The notes under the pieces were generated by a model. It had not been told where the DNA came from. It did no database searches and saw only the letters and a program-made list of their open reading frames with translations. Source: OPU3-GD-OMZ sp964515235 (GTDB lineage Bacteria; Pseudomonadota; Gammaproteobacteria; Methylococcales; Methylomonadaceae). From it: a DNA stretch of 64,000 nucleotides. Within the stretch, counting starts at the first letter, position 1; each line of letters opens with the position of its first letter. The stretch covers positions 1-64,000 of the forward strand of contig CAZEVO010000004.1 of the NCBI GenBank assembly GCA_964515235.1, in the 5' to 3' direction. Shown here one piece after another: positions 7,615 through 15,420 of this stretch. Position numbers and translations under genes: made by a program.

Positions 7615-8136
7615 TTAGCTGTATCGATCAATTAATTTATCAGCCTGTTCCGAGAATTTCTCTAAATCACCTGAAGTCACTGATCTAACCGGGATAACCA
7701 AAGCGGTATCAATATCAATATAGATGTAAACATATTTGTCACCATATTCAACACGCAACAACTCTTTCCATGCCATTTTGTTTTCCCCGGAAGGTGAAAC
7801 TTCCACCAACACTTTTGGCTCAATGGCTAATTTATAATGCCCGATTATCTTTGCCTTTTCTTCATCAGTATATTGTGTTCTAAGGCGTCTACGCATTTCC
7901 CAACGACTAAAATACGGCATCCCAAAGGTTAAAACCAAAGCAAAAATAACAGTAAATAAACCGGTATATTCATCTTTAAGCAAAATACCATAAAACAGAC
8001 CAATCATCACCAGAATAGCCGGCACAATGCCTTGACCAAACCGTAATCTTTTCCTAGATTGTTCCGTATTTAAAAAACGTTTCTCATTAAAATGAATTAA
8101 ATCTTCTTCTGCTAAATCGTACTCTACTTCAAACAT
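7615..8136 (-). CDS. YcxB-like membrane protein
   Basis: A 173-residue protein with two adjacent membrane segments (about residues 35-52 and 57-75, GIVPAILVMIGLFYGILL and LFTVIFALVLTFGMPYF), then a soluble C-terminal domain: hydrophilic beta strands with ENKMAWKELLRVEYGDKYVYIYI and a final IPVRSV segment. This layout matches the YcxB-like family, whose function is unknown. It lies 24 bases after ndh on the same strand and is followed by a good terminator, so both are probably one transcript. Confidence 0.65.
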   Translation of the reverse strand: MFEVEYDLAEEDLIHFNEKRFLNTEQSRKRLRFGQGIVPAILVMIGLFYGILLKDEYTGLFTVIFALVLTFGMPYFSRWEMRRRLRTQYTDEEKAKIIGHYKLAIEPKVLVEVSPSGENKMAWKELLRVEYGDKYVYIYIDIDTALVIPVRSVTSGDLEKFSEQADKLIDRYS

Positions 8137-8160
8137 AAGGATCCCAATAAAATCAATAAA

Positions 8161-9465
8161 CTAGTGCATTTTAATACGCGCGTGCGTACTTCGCCTAAAC
8201 AAATTAGATAGCGTCAACATCGCTGTCCGGAAATAACCGTGAATCGCCACTTGGTGCATTTTATATAACGATAAATAAACCAATCGAGCGATAAAACCTC
8301 CGACACTAACTGACCCCATCAGATTACCCATCAAGCTTCCAACCGTTGAACGCCGACCGAGAGCAACTAATGAACCATAATCACGATAAATATAATCAAT
8401 CGTCACATCATTCCCCTGTACACGATTAATTAATGTCTTTTCCAGTGTACTTGCTTGCTGATGAGCTGCTTGTGCTCGCGGGGGTACCGGTCGATCATGC
8501 CCAGGCCATGGACAAGCGGCACAATCGCCCATCGCAAAGATATTATCATCTTCTGTGGTTTCCAGTGTCTGCTTAACAACCAACTGATTAATTCGGTTAA
8601 CTTCCAAGCCATCCAAATTTGCCAACCAGTCGGGACCTTTAATCCCTGCGGCCCAGACCTTTATATCCGCTAAGACAATATCACCGTTCTTTAAACGCAC
8701 CCCTTTTTCTGTCACACCCACGACTTGCTGCCCTAATTTCAACTCAACACCGAGCTTATTCAATTGCTTATGAACTGCAAATGCCAATTTCTCTGAGAGT
8801 GCTGGTAATAACCGATTTGCAGTATCAATAATTGTTACTTTAACCGTAATATCATCTAACCCATACATTGAAAATTGTTTTTTGACATCCAACAACTCAG
8901 CTGACAGTTCCACACCGGTTGCCCCAGCACCAATAATAGCAATAGACAAGCATTTATTTTTACTTTGCCCCTTCGTATGGGTGGTAATGTAGCGCTCAAC
9001 TAACCTTTTCTGAAAACGATAGGCCTGATAAGGTGTATCAAGAAAAAGACAATGTTCATTAACCCCGCTCACATTAAACATATTACTCACACTGCCGACA
9101 CAAATAATTAAAGTATCGTAACTAAAAACCCGTTTGGGAATAATTTCATCACCGTTTTTAGTAATCGTTGGACTGACAAAAATCTCTTTCTTAGCCCGGT
9201 CTAGAGCTTCCATTCGCCCTAACCGAAATTGAAAATGACAACGATGTGCTTGTGCTAAGTACTCTATTTCATCAGTTTCAGCAAAAGATCCTGCCGCCAC
9301 TTCATGAAGCAATGGCTTCCAAATATGGGTATATGATGCTTCAACTAAGGTGATTTCTGCCTTTTTCTTTCGACCTAACTTACGGCCAAGACTCGATGCT
9401 AATTCCAAGCCTGCAGCACCGCCACCGACAATAACAATTTTATGAAGTTCTGTTTCACCTGTCAT
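8161..9465 (-). CDS. ndh: Type II NADH:quinone oxidoreductase (NDH-2)
   Basis: A 434-residue flavoprotein. The FAD-binding Rossmann motif is VIVGGGAAGLELA (residues 12-24). A second dinucleotide motif, IAIIGAGATGVELSAEL near residue 176, binds NADH. FAMGDCAACPW near 310 is the flavin-contacting segment of this family, and PPRAQAAHQQ follows. The amphipathic C-terminus (about 375-434) would anchor it to the inner membrane. NDH-2 passes electrons from NADH to quinone without pumping, complementing the Rnf complex encoded later. The ATG is preceded by AAGGGATAAAG on the minus strand. It heads a two-gene operon with the YcxB-like protein. Confidence 0.9.
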   Translation of the reverse strand: MTGETELHKIVIVGGGAAGLELASSLGRKLGRKKKAEITLVEASYTHIWKPLLHEVAAGSFAETDEIEYLAQAHRCHFQFRLGRMEALDRAKKEIFVSPTITKNGDEIIPKRVFSYDTLIICVGSVSNMFNVSGVNEHCLFLDTPYQAYRFQKRLVERYITTHTKGQSKNKCLSIAIIGAGATGVELSAELLDVKKQFSMYGLDDITVKVTIIDTANRLLPALSEKLAFAVHKQLNKLGVELKLGQQVVGVTEKGVRLKNGDIVLADIKVWAAGIKGPDWLANLDGLEVNRINQLVVKQTLETTEDDNIFAMGDCAACPWPGHDRPVPPRAQAAHQQASTLEKTLINRVQGNDVTIDYIYRDYGSLVALGRRSTVGSLMGNLMGSVSVGGFIARLVYLSLYKMHQVAIHGYFRTAMLTLSNLFRRSTHARIKMH

Positions 9466-9649
9466 TTCACTTTATCCCTTAAAGCAAGCGTATTTACAAA
9501 AAAAACTAAGGACCCTGCAACTGAATTCGCATTATAGCTAATAATGGCATTAGCAATGATAAAAACCATCAGCTTTATCAACCCCGATAACACGCCTTAA
9601 CTAGAGAATCGCTGCATTTAGTTATTGGAGACAATAATTTAGCTGTGCT

Positions 9650-10018
9650 ATGATCAAAACTATGAGCCGCTTAACATTAACCTATTACTTGCCTGTGTCT
9701 TTCGTTTTAACGGCAATTTTGAATACTGCTTTCGCGAAGTCGTTAACAGAACCCATACCGATGCCTGAACCGCCACAACTCCCTCTGCCGGTTAAAAGTG
9801 GTGACACCATGGTCCCTGATATCACGATTATTCGCCGTGCTGGGAAGACCATTCATGAATACCGTATTAATGGTGAACTCTATAAGGTTAAAATTGTACC
9901 GGATTATGGCCCTCCTTATTACCTTGTCGATATCGATGGTGACGGCAACATGGAAATGCGCCATTCTGACCTAGAAAAAGGATCACGCCTCCCTAAATGG
10001 CAACTGATGAGTTGGTAG
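9650..10018 (+). CDS. DUF2782-family exported protein
   Basis: A 122-residue protein with a signal peptide (about residues 8-29, ending NTAFA-KS), a proline-rich linker (EPIPMPEPPQLPLPV) and a conserved domain: DITIIRRAGKTIHEYRING, then LYKVKIVPDYGPPYYLVD and a closing tryptophan-rich WQLMSW. The pattern fits DUF2782, a small family found in gamma- and betaproteobacteria without known function. A second in-frame ATG at 9662 is possible. In other genomes such genes often sit near polA and homoserine kinase; that context is absent here. Confidence 0.75.
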   Translation: MIKTMSRLTLTYYLPVSFVLTAILNTAFAKSLTEPIPMPEPPQLPLPVKSGDTMVPDITIIRRAGKTIHEYRINGELYKVKIVPDYGPPYYLVDIDGDGNMEMRHSDLEKGSRLPKWQLMSW

Positions 10019-10078
10019 GTTTTTTAATCACACTGTTTTTCCTTGTTCTCTCGTTTAGTTTTTTTAAATCCCACTAAC

Positions 10079-10801
10079 ATGAATGCCGTTGTTCCTCAAA
10101 TTTCATTATTCAATCTCAGTATTGCCTTTATCCCAGTTTTTCTTGTCATCGCTTTCTTTATCCATTGGTCTTTAGAAACTAAAAAAATCTTTTACGCCCT
10201 ATCTAGAATGTTGGTGCAATTAATCACGATTGGCTATTGCTTAACTTTTTTATTTACCACTACAACCCCTTGGGTCGTCATTTTTGTCTTACTCATCATG
10301 GTTTTCGCCGCCAGTTGGATCTCCTTAAATGAAGTCCCACAACAGCGCAAAGCTCTTTTCTTAAAGGCGCTGATTGCTATTGTTCTAGGTGGCGGCCTGA
10401 CATTAGTCATTATCCTCTTTGCCGTCTTACAATTATCACCTTGGTTTCAACCACAATTTATAATCCCACTGTCAGGAATGATTTTTGCTAATGCTATGAA
10501 TGCCATCAGTCTTGCATCAGAAAGGTTCTATCGAGAAATAGCACAGCAACAGCCATACCCACAAGCTCGAAACATTGCCTTTAGCACCGCCCTTATTCCA
10601 ATCACTAATTCTCTACTGGCAGTCGGCTTGGTTTCAATTCCTGGTATGATGAGCGGTCAAATATTATCAGGCATTACACCGGTTATTGCCGCACGCTACC
10701 AAATTATGGTGATGTGCATGTTATTTGCCTCAGCAGGTCTTTCCACAGCAATTTTTCTATCCCTGCACCAACTTTCTAGCGAACAATCTGATAACATATA
10801 A
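10079..10801 (+). CDS. fetB: FetB/YbbM-like ABC permease (UPF0014)
   Basis: About 240 residues from the chosen ATG, with seven hydrophobic segments. Family motifs are clear: LSRMLVQLITIGYCL near residue 48, PLSGMIFANAMNAISLASERF near 142, IPITNSLLAVGLVSIPGMMSGQILSG near 180, and ITPVIAARYQIMVM near 205. E. coli FetB works with the ATPase FetA as an iron exporter. No fetA-type ATPase is adjacent here, so the partner must be elsewhere or differ. The frame is open from a TTG at 10043, but the ATG at 10079 matches the usual N-terminus better; neither has a strong ribosome site. Confidence 0.8.
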   Translation: MNAVVPQISLFNLSIAFIPVFLVIAFFIHWSLETKKIFYALSRMLVQLITIGYCLTFLFTTTTPWVVIFVLLIMVFAASWISLNEVPQQRKALFLKALIAIVLGGGLTLVIILFAVLQLSPWFQPQFIIPLSGMIFANAMNAISLASERFYREIAQQQPYPQARNIAFSTALIPITNSLLAVGLVSIPGMMSGQILSGITPVIAARYQIMVMCMLFASAGLSTAIFLSLHQLSSEQSDNI

Positions 10802-10970
10802 ATTAAATAACAGCTAAGATTTTTTACGACTTCGCTTATTGTTTTAACTTACTTCATATGACAAGATGAACTATCGTCTTGTAAGCTACCTTTAGCTAGA
10901 ATAAATTGTTTTAAAAAACCTTTATTTCAATGACTTAGTATAAATTAACCATTAAAGACAGGAGATCCTT

Positions 10971-11903
10971 TTGATCACTTACAAAATAAAAACCTTTACG
11001 CTGATGATTGGGCTTTGTCTACTACCGGTCAAATGGGCACATTCCGCAACAGCTGGGCAAGATAAAATACGCGTCACCTCCGAAAGTGAAATAAAAAAAG
11101 CAGGAGATTCTCTATTCTCTTTGACGGTTCAATGGCGCCATAATAATGAAAGAACCTATGAATCAACAGCGATGGCTTTCATTAATGGCCCAGACAGACT
11201 ACGCCCCGATTCCCCCATCAGCGCGGCTAAAAAATTAAAATCTGCGATGTATGATGCGCTTGAAGAACTTTACCCAAAATCACGCGGCGTGACTGCCGAA
11301 ACGCCTCAAGACCAACCCGAAGTTACCATCAGTAATAACGCTGACTTTTCATTTACCCGCGTCACGTTTAGGGATTACGCTAACCAAAAATTAAGCTACG
11401 ATTTAAAGGGTAAATCTTTTGGTATGGCTCAAGTTAACTTCTCTGTTGACATGGTCTATTTCGCCGATATTGCCTATATTGATGAATTTGCTCCCCCCAA
11501 ACAAACACAAGCATCCGGTGGCGGCATCACAATAAATATTGATGAAAACCCAGCCATACAAGTAACAACTAAAAATAAAACTACTCGTGAAATTGAACAA
11601 GAGCTTGCTAATACTCTTTCACAAGCCTCTTTCAGCAACTTATCAATCATTCCACACAGCCGAGGCGGCGGTAAAAGAAACAGCAAACCTTTTGATGGCG
11701 GTGAGATTCAATTCACCAATTTAGCTGCTAACAAAATTACAATTGACGTCAAAGACCCAAGCCTTGGTGTCTTAACAAAATTTCAGTTTAAAGATACAGT
11801 TAAAGAACAGGAAGCCTCATCCTACATAAAATGGGCTATCGCCATACTGATCTTACTCGGTGCGGGTTACTTTTTTTACAGTTGGTACAAAGAAGAACAC
11901 TAA
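10971..11903 (+). CDS. Exported, C-tail-anchored protein of unknown function
   Basis: A 310-residue protein starting at TTG, supported by GGAG six bases upstream (10961-10964). It has a signal peptide (about residues 8-26, ending AHS-AT), a large periplasmic part, and a single C-terminal membrane helix (about 286-303, WAIAILILLGAGYFFYSWY). The middle is probably beta-rich, with a short glycine run (QASGGGITINID) and a later SRGGGKRNSK loop. I do not recognise a family. It is transcribed alone and ends in a strong terminator, so it is likely a real, single-gene unit. Confidence 0.7.
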   Translation: MITYKIKTFTLMIGLCLLPVKWAHSATAGQDKIRVTSESEIKKAGDSLFSLTVQWRHNNERTYESTAMAFINGPDRLRPDSPISAAKKLKSAMYDALEELYPKSRGVTAETPQDQPEVTISNNADFSFTRVTFRDYANQKLSYDLKGKSFGMAQVNFSVDMVYFADIAYIDEFAPPKQTQASGGGITINIDENPAIQVTTKNKTTREIEQELANTLSQASFSNLSIIPHSRGGGKRNSKPFDGGEIQFTNLAANKITIDVKDPSLGVLTKFQFKDTVKEQEASSYIKWAIAILILLGAGYFFYSWYKEEH

Positions 11904-11934
11904 AAGACAGCACTTAAAAAACTCCACCGTTCGC

Positions 11935-11979
11935 TCCAAATAAAACCGTTGCTTAACTTCCTCAATGGTTTTATTTGGA
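11935..11979. terminator. Strong bidirectional terminator
   Basis: A 17-base inverted repeat (11935-11951 with 11963-11979) with a single G-T wobble and an 11-base loop. The stem is AT-rich at its base, giving T-rich exits on both strands. It serves the convergent genes at 10971 and 11971; the right arm contains the stop codon of the fructosamine kinase gene. Confidence 0.75.
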
Positions 11980-12852
11980 TTCAGCGAGCAGCTGGTCAAT
12001 AAGGTTCTGAGCCTGATTTAGATACCCGCCACCGAATAAATTTAAATGATTCAGAACATGATAAAGATTGTAAAGATTTCGACGTACACGATAGCCCGAA
12101 TCTAATTTGAATGAGGCATTATAAGCGCTGTAAAACTGCGCGCTAAAACCACCAAATAATTCCGTCATGGCAATGTCTGCTTCACGATCACCGTAATAAC
12201 AGGCTGGGTCAAATATAATCGGCAAACCTGCTTGATCGACTGCGGCATTACCAGCCCATAAATCGCCATGCAGTAATGAAGCCTGCGGTTGATAATCAGT
12301 AAAAAATAACGGCATGACTTCCAGCAAGGCTAATCCCGAGCGTTGCAGTCGCCCACTAAAACCATGTTGAAGCGCTAACTGTAATTGAAAACCAATTCGC
12401 TGCTGACTCCAGAACGATGCCCAGTCCTCTGTTCGGCTATTTTTTTGTATGGTTGAACCAATCGTATTTTCTCTATGCCAGCCAAAAAATGGCTGTTGCA
12501 CGCTGTGAAGTTCCGCTAACTGTTCACCCAAACAAGCTTCAGATTCAAAATTACTCCGCCCCAATTTAACAAAGGGTAGTAGCAAAAAACTCTTATCATT
12601 AAAAATTCCGGTTAACAAAGGCCGAGGTACTGAAACTGTTTGAGTTAAATATAATTCCTCAAGCCCTGCATACTCCGCTTCAAACATAGTCAGCAAGTCA
12701 ACACGATTTAACTTAATAAAATAACATTGCTCAGCACCGACGACTTGATAACTCTCATTAATACTTCCACCACTCACCGGCAGTATTTGATCAATTTCAA
12801 AAAACGACCCGGTTACCTCTGTAATTTTACGCTCTAATAATTTTTTATCCAT
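11971..12852 (-). CDS. yniA: Fructosamine kinase family protein
   Basis: A 293-residue kinase-like protein. Conserved points: VSGGSINESYQV (residues 22-33) in place of a glycine loop; YFIKLNR near 47 with the ATP-contacting lysine; LLHGDLWAGNAAVD near 193 with the catalytic aspartate; and IIFDPACYYGDREADIAMTELFGG near 212 with the metal aspartate. These define the fructosamine kinase / YniA family, which phosphorylates ketoamine (glycated) adducts on protein or related small substrates. It lies 14 bases downstream of tupA on the same strand, so the two may be cotranscribed although the functions seem unrelated. Confidence 0.85.
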   Translation of the reverse strand: MDKKLLERKITEVTGSFFEIDQILPVSGGSINESYQVVGAEQCYFIKLNRVDLLTMFEAEYAGLEELYLTQTVSVPRPLLTGIFNDKSFLLLPFVKLGRSNFESEACLGEQLAELHSVQQPFFGWHRENTIGSTIQKNSRTEDWASFWSQQRIGFQLQLALQHGFSGRLQRSGLALLEVMPLFFTDYQPQASLLHGDLWAGNAAVDQAGLPIIFDPACYYGDREADIAMTELFGGFSAQFYSAYNASFKLDSGYRVRRNLYNLYHVLNHLNLFGGGYLNQAQNLIDQLLAESK

Positions 12853-12866
12853 AACCTAGAAAAACC

Positions 12867-13673
12867 TTAAGGCACTCTATCGCCATAAAACAAAATTTGT
12901 CCTTGGTGCTTAAATGCATTAATAATTTCCTGACCTTCAGGACTGGTTAAATAATCAATATACTGACGCGCTAAACCAAAGCGTACATGTGGGTGTTTCT
13001 TTGGATTAACCGCTATGACATGATAAGGGTTATTAAAGGCTAAAGCCCCTTCATAAACAATTTCTAACCCTATTGCTCCTTGATAAGCAAGATAGGTCCC
13101 TCGATCTGTTAATGTATAGGCCTGTCTCTCATCAGTCATGCGTAAAACTGCCCCCATACCCTGCCCCACTGACTGATACCAATGCCCTTCAGGATCAATT
13201 CCACCCAGTTGCCACAACTGCATTTCCTTTTTATGTGTTCCCGAATCATCCCCTCTAGAAATAAACAAACTTGTTCCACTTGAAATTTTCTTCATCACCT
13301 CTGCCAATGTTTTTAATTGACGCAAACCCAAAGGGTCAGTTCCGGGGCCGACTATCACGAAATCATTATGCATAACAGCTTCACGATAAACACCAAATCC
13401 AGCCTCAACAAAAGCAATCTCAGCAGCAGGGGCATGTACTAAAATGACATCAACATCACCATTTTCTCCCAATCGTAACGCTTTGCCGGTCCCCACTGCA
13501 ATCACATCCAAACGAATATTGTTCTGCTTCTCAAAGACTGGGTTCAGAACTGACAATAATCCTGAGTTCTCAGTACTCGTCGTGGTCGCTAACCGTAAAG
13601 CAATCGTCTCTTGTGCATGCACTGAAAAAAACAAACCACTACATAGAAAAAAAAGAACACATCTTTTAAACAT
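12867..13673 (-). CDS. tupA: Tungstate ABC transporter, substrate-binding protein
   Basis: A 268-residue periplasmic protein with a signal peptide (residues 1-20, ending SVHA-Q). The TupA signature LRLATTTSTENSGLL begins at about residue 26; the TTTS segment binds the oxyanion in the family. Further family motifs are AVGTGKALRLGENGDVDV near 60, ISRGDDSGTHKKEMQLW near 138, and TDRGTYLAY near 190. The ATG is preceded by GGGATATAACA. It is divergent from the ATPase gene tupC, with a 159-base gap carrying a large palindrome. Tungstate rather than molybdate is inferred from family resemblance only. Confidence 0.85.
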   Translation of the reverse strand: MFKRCVLFFLCSGLFFSVHAQETIALRLATTTSTENSGLLSVLNPVFEKQNNIRLDVIAVGTGKALRLGENGDVDVILVHAPAAEIAFVEAGFGVYREAVMHNDFVIVGPGTDPLGLRQLKTLAEVMKKISSGTSLFISRGDDSGTHKKEMQLWQLGGIDPEGHWYQSVGQGMGAVLRMTDERQAYTLTDRGTYLAYQGAIGLEIVYEGALAFNNPYHVIAVNPKKHPHVRFGLARQYIDYLTSPEGQEIINAFKHQGQILFYGDRVP

Positions 13674-13734
13674 TGTTATATCCCAGCCATTACTACCGCT
13701 ATAAAAAATTTATCGAACCTAGGCAAATCTACTC

Positions 13735-13816
13735 TGAGCCCATACCAGAGACAAAACTTAACGGTCATTAGGACCACTCGACAAAGACCATCGTTAAGCG
13801 TCTTTCTATAGGCTCA
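13735..13816. promoter_or_regulatory. 82-nt nested palindrome between tupA and tupC
   Basis: Four nested arms pair in order: TGAGCC-ATA with TAT-GGCTCA (13735-13743 with 13808-13816, one bulged or mismatched position), AGAC (13749-13752) with GTCT (13800-13803), CTTAACG (13757-13763) with CGTTAAG (13792-13798), and GTC (13764-13766) with GAC (13786-13788). The loop contains GGACCACTCGACAAA. It could be a structured leader RNA (a metal or cofactor riboswitch) or a palindromic operator. It does not match the molybdenum cofactor riboswitch as I remember it. Confidence 0.5.
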
Positions 13817-13832
13817 TGTACAATATCGAATT

Positions 13833-14810
13833 ATGAATCATGCTTACCATTTGACCAACCTTAAATTTAACTACGGACACAAAGAAATCCTTAATATTGA
13901 TTCGCTGTCAATCAAATCAAACCAAATTACCGCACTGTTTGGCGCTAATGGATCCGGTAAAAGCACCTTGCTCAATATTCTTGCTTTTCTTACCCCACAC
14001 AACCAAGGTCAGTTAAACTTTTTAGGCCGCCCTACACTTCCAAAAAGAATACCGCACTATCGAAAGCAAATTGCTTTTTTAACACAACGCCCCTACCTAC
14101 TTCGCGGCTCCGTAAAACAAAACATCACGACTGCCTTAAAAATTCGTGGCGTTTCAACATCACTACACGCAGAACGTATTCATAACAGCTTGAGTCATTT
14201 AGGCATTACCAACCTTGCTGACTGCACCGTAGATCAATTATCCGACGGTGAAAAACAAAAATCGGCACTGGCACGCGCATTGGCTTTAGATCCTGACATT
14301 CTCATCCTTGATGAACCCTTTAGCTATCTAGACCATTCCAGTCAAAACATACTTGAAGAGATCATTCAACACTATCAAAAAACCCTGATTTTTAGCACCC
14401 ATGACCGCCTTCAGGGCTATGCATTAACTAATAATGTGGTGACATTAGTGGCGGGAAAGCCCGTTCAAAGTTCGCTAGTTAATTTATTTCCAGGGCAACT
14501 ATCAAATAACATCTTTAAGACCAGCAATCTTGCCATTATTCCATCAGATCACGCCTCAACCGGGACCCATATCTCTATAGACCCCTCGCAAATTGTCTTA
14601 TCTAATTCGGCCCTGTCTTCCAGCATGAGAAATCACTTCCAAGGGCGTATTACCGCAATTACCGAAGAGCTAAATAATATTCTCGTCACGATTCATGCAG
14701 GTGAAACCTTTCATGTCGTCATAACCCACCAAGCCTTAAATGATTTAAAGATCAACATGGGTGATCAAGTTTGGCTAAATTTCAAATCTAATGCCGTTAC
14801 TATTTTTTAA
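13833..14810 (+). CDS. tupC: Tungstate-type ABC transporter, ATP-binding protein
   Basis: A 325-residue protein: an N-terminal ABC ATPase (about residues 1-215) with Walker A FGANGSGKSTLL near 34, the Q-loop FLTQRPYLL, a signature reading QLSDGEKQKSALARAL (SDGE instead of the usual SGGE), Walker B ILILDEPFSYLD and the switch histidine FSTHD. A C-terminal segment (about 265-325, FQGRITAITEELNNILVTI onward) resembles a TOBE/molybdate-type regulatory domain. Such fused ATPases serve TupABC and related oxyanion importers. The permease that should sit between tupA and tupC is missing here. The ATG follows TACAATATCGAATT, with no Shine-Dalgarno sequence. Confidence 0.8.
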   Translation: MNHAYHLTNLKFNYGHKEILNIDSLSIKSNQITALFGANGSGKSTLLNILAFLTPHNQGQLNFLGRPTLPKRIPHYRKQIAFLTQRPYLLRGSVKQNITTALKIRGVSTSLHAERIHNSLSHLGITNLADCTVDQLSDGEKQKSALARALALDPDILILDEPFSYLDHSSQNILEEIIQHYQKTLIFSTHDRLQGYALTNNVVTLVAGKPVQSSLVNLFPGQLSNNIFKTSNLAIIPSDHASTGTHISIDPSQIVLSNSALSSSMRNHFQGRITAITEELNNILVTIHAGETFHVVITHQALNDLKINMGDQVWLNFKSNAVTIF

Positions 14811-14880
14811 AAGATCCGAGTAAAAATACTTTACCGCCTTGTTTTCGGTTAAAATTATCTGTTTTACTCATCTAGAAACC

Positions 14881-15417
14881 ATGAATTCGTTAGTCGCTAT
14901 TGGTCAATACGCTATAACCTACATTGACACACTTAATGAACGGATTGGCCAAGCCGTTTCTTGGCTTACACTGGCCGTTGTATTAGTCACTGTCGGCATT
15001 GTTTTTTCCAGATACTGCTTGAATATCGGTGCGATTGCCGTACAAGAATCTATTTCTTATATGCACGCTCTCATCTTCATGCTGGGCGCCGCCTATACTC
15101 TTAAGCATAATGCCCACGTTCGCGTTGATATTTTTCACCAGCGTTTTAGCAAAAACACACAAGGCTGGATTGATCTTTTTGGCTCCCTTTTATTATTAAT
15201 GCCTGTCTGTCTGTTCATTATTATCTGTAGTTGGAGTTATGTTGCTGATTCTTGGGAAATTCAAGAATCATCTCGTAACTCAGGTGGCTTACCTGGTATT
15301 TACCTCCTTAAAAGCACTATTATTATCATGGCCGGATTACTCTTCCTGCAAGGAATTTCATTAGCCATTAAAGGCCTGTTTGCTGGTCTTGACATTACTC
15401 TCAACACTGAGTCTTAA
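14881..15417 (+). CDS. dctQ: TRAP transporter small permease (DctQ type)
   Basis: About 178 residues from the chosen ATG, with four membrane helices. The typical DctQ signature is present near residue 58: QESISYMHALIFMLGAAYTL followed by HNAHVRVDIFHQRFS. It partners the large permease that starts three bases after its stop, forming the membrane part of a TRAP importer driven by a sodium or proton gradient. The frame extends upstream to a TTG at 14839, but the ATG at 14881 gives the normal N-terminus. No substrate-binding protein is encoded beside the pair, so the substrate (usually an organic acid) cannot be named. Confidence 0.85.
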   Translation: MNSLVAIGQYAITYIDTLNERIGQAVSWLTLAVVLVTVGIVFSRYCLNIGAIAVQESISYMHALIFMLGAAYTLKHNAHVRVDIFHQRFSKNTQGWIDLFGSLLLLMPVCLFIIICSWSYVADSWEIQESSRNSGGLPGIYLLKSTIIIMAGLLFLQGISLAIKGLFAGLDITLNTES

Positions 15418-15420
15418 GCA

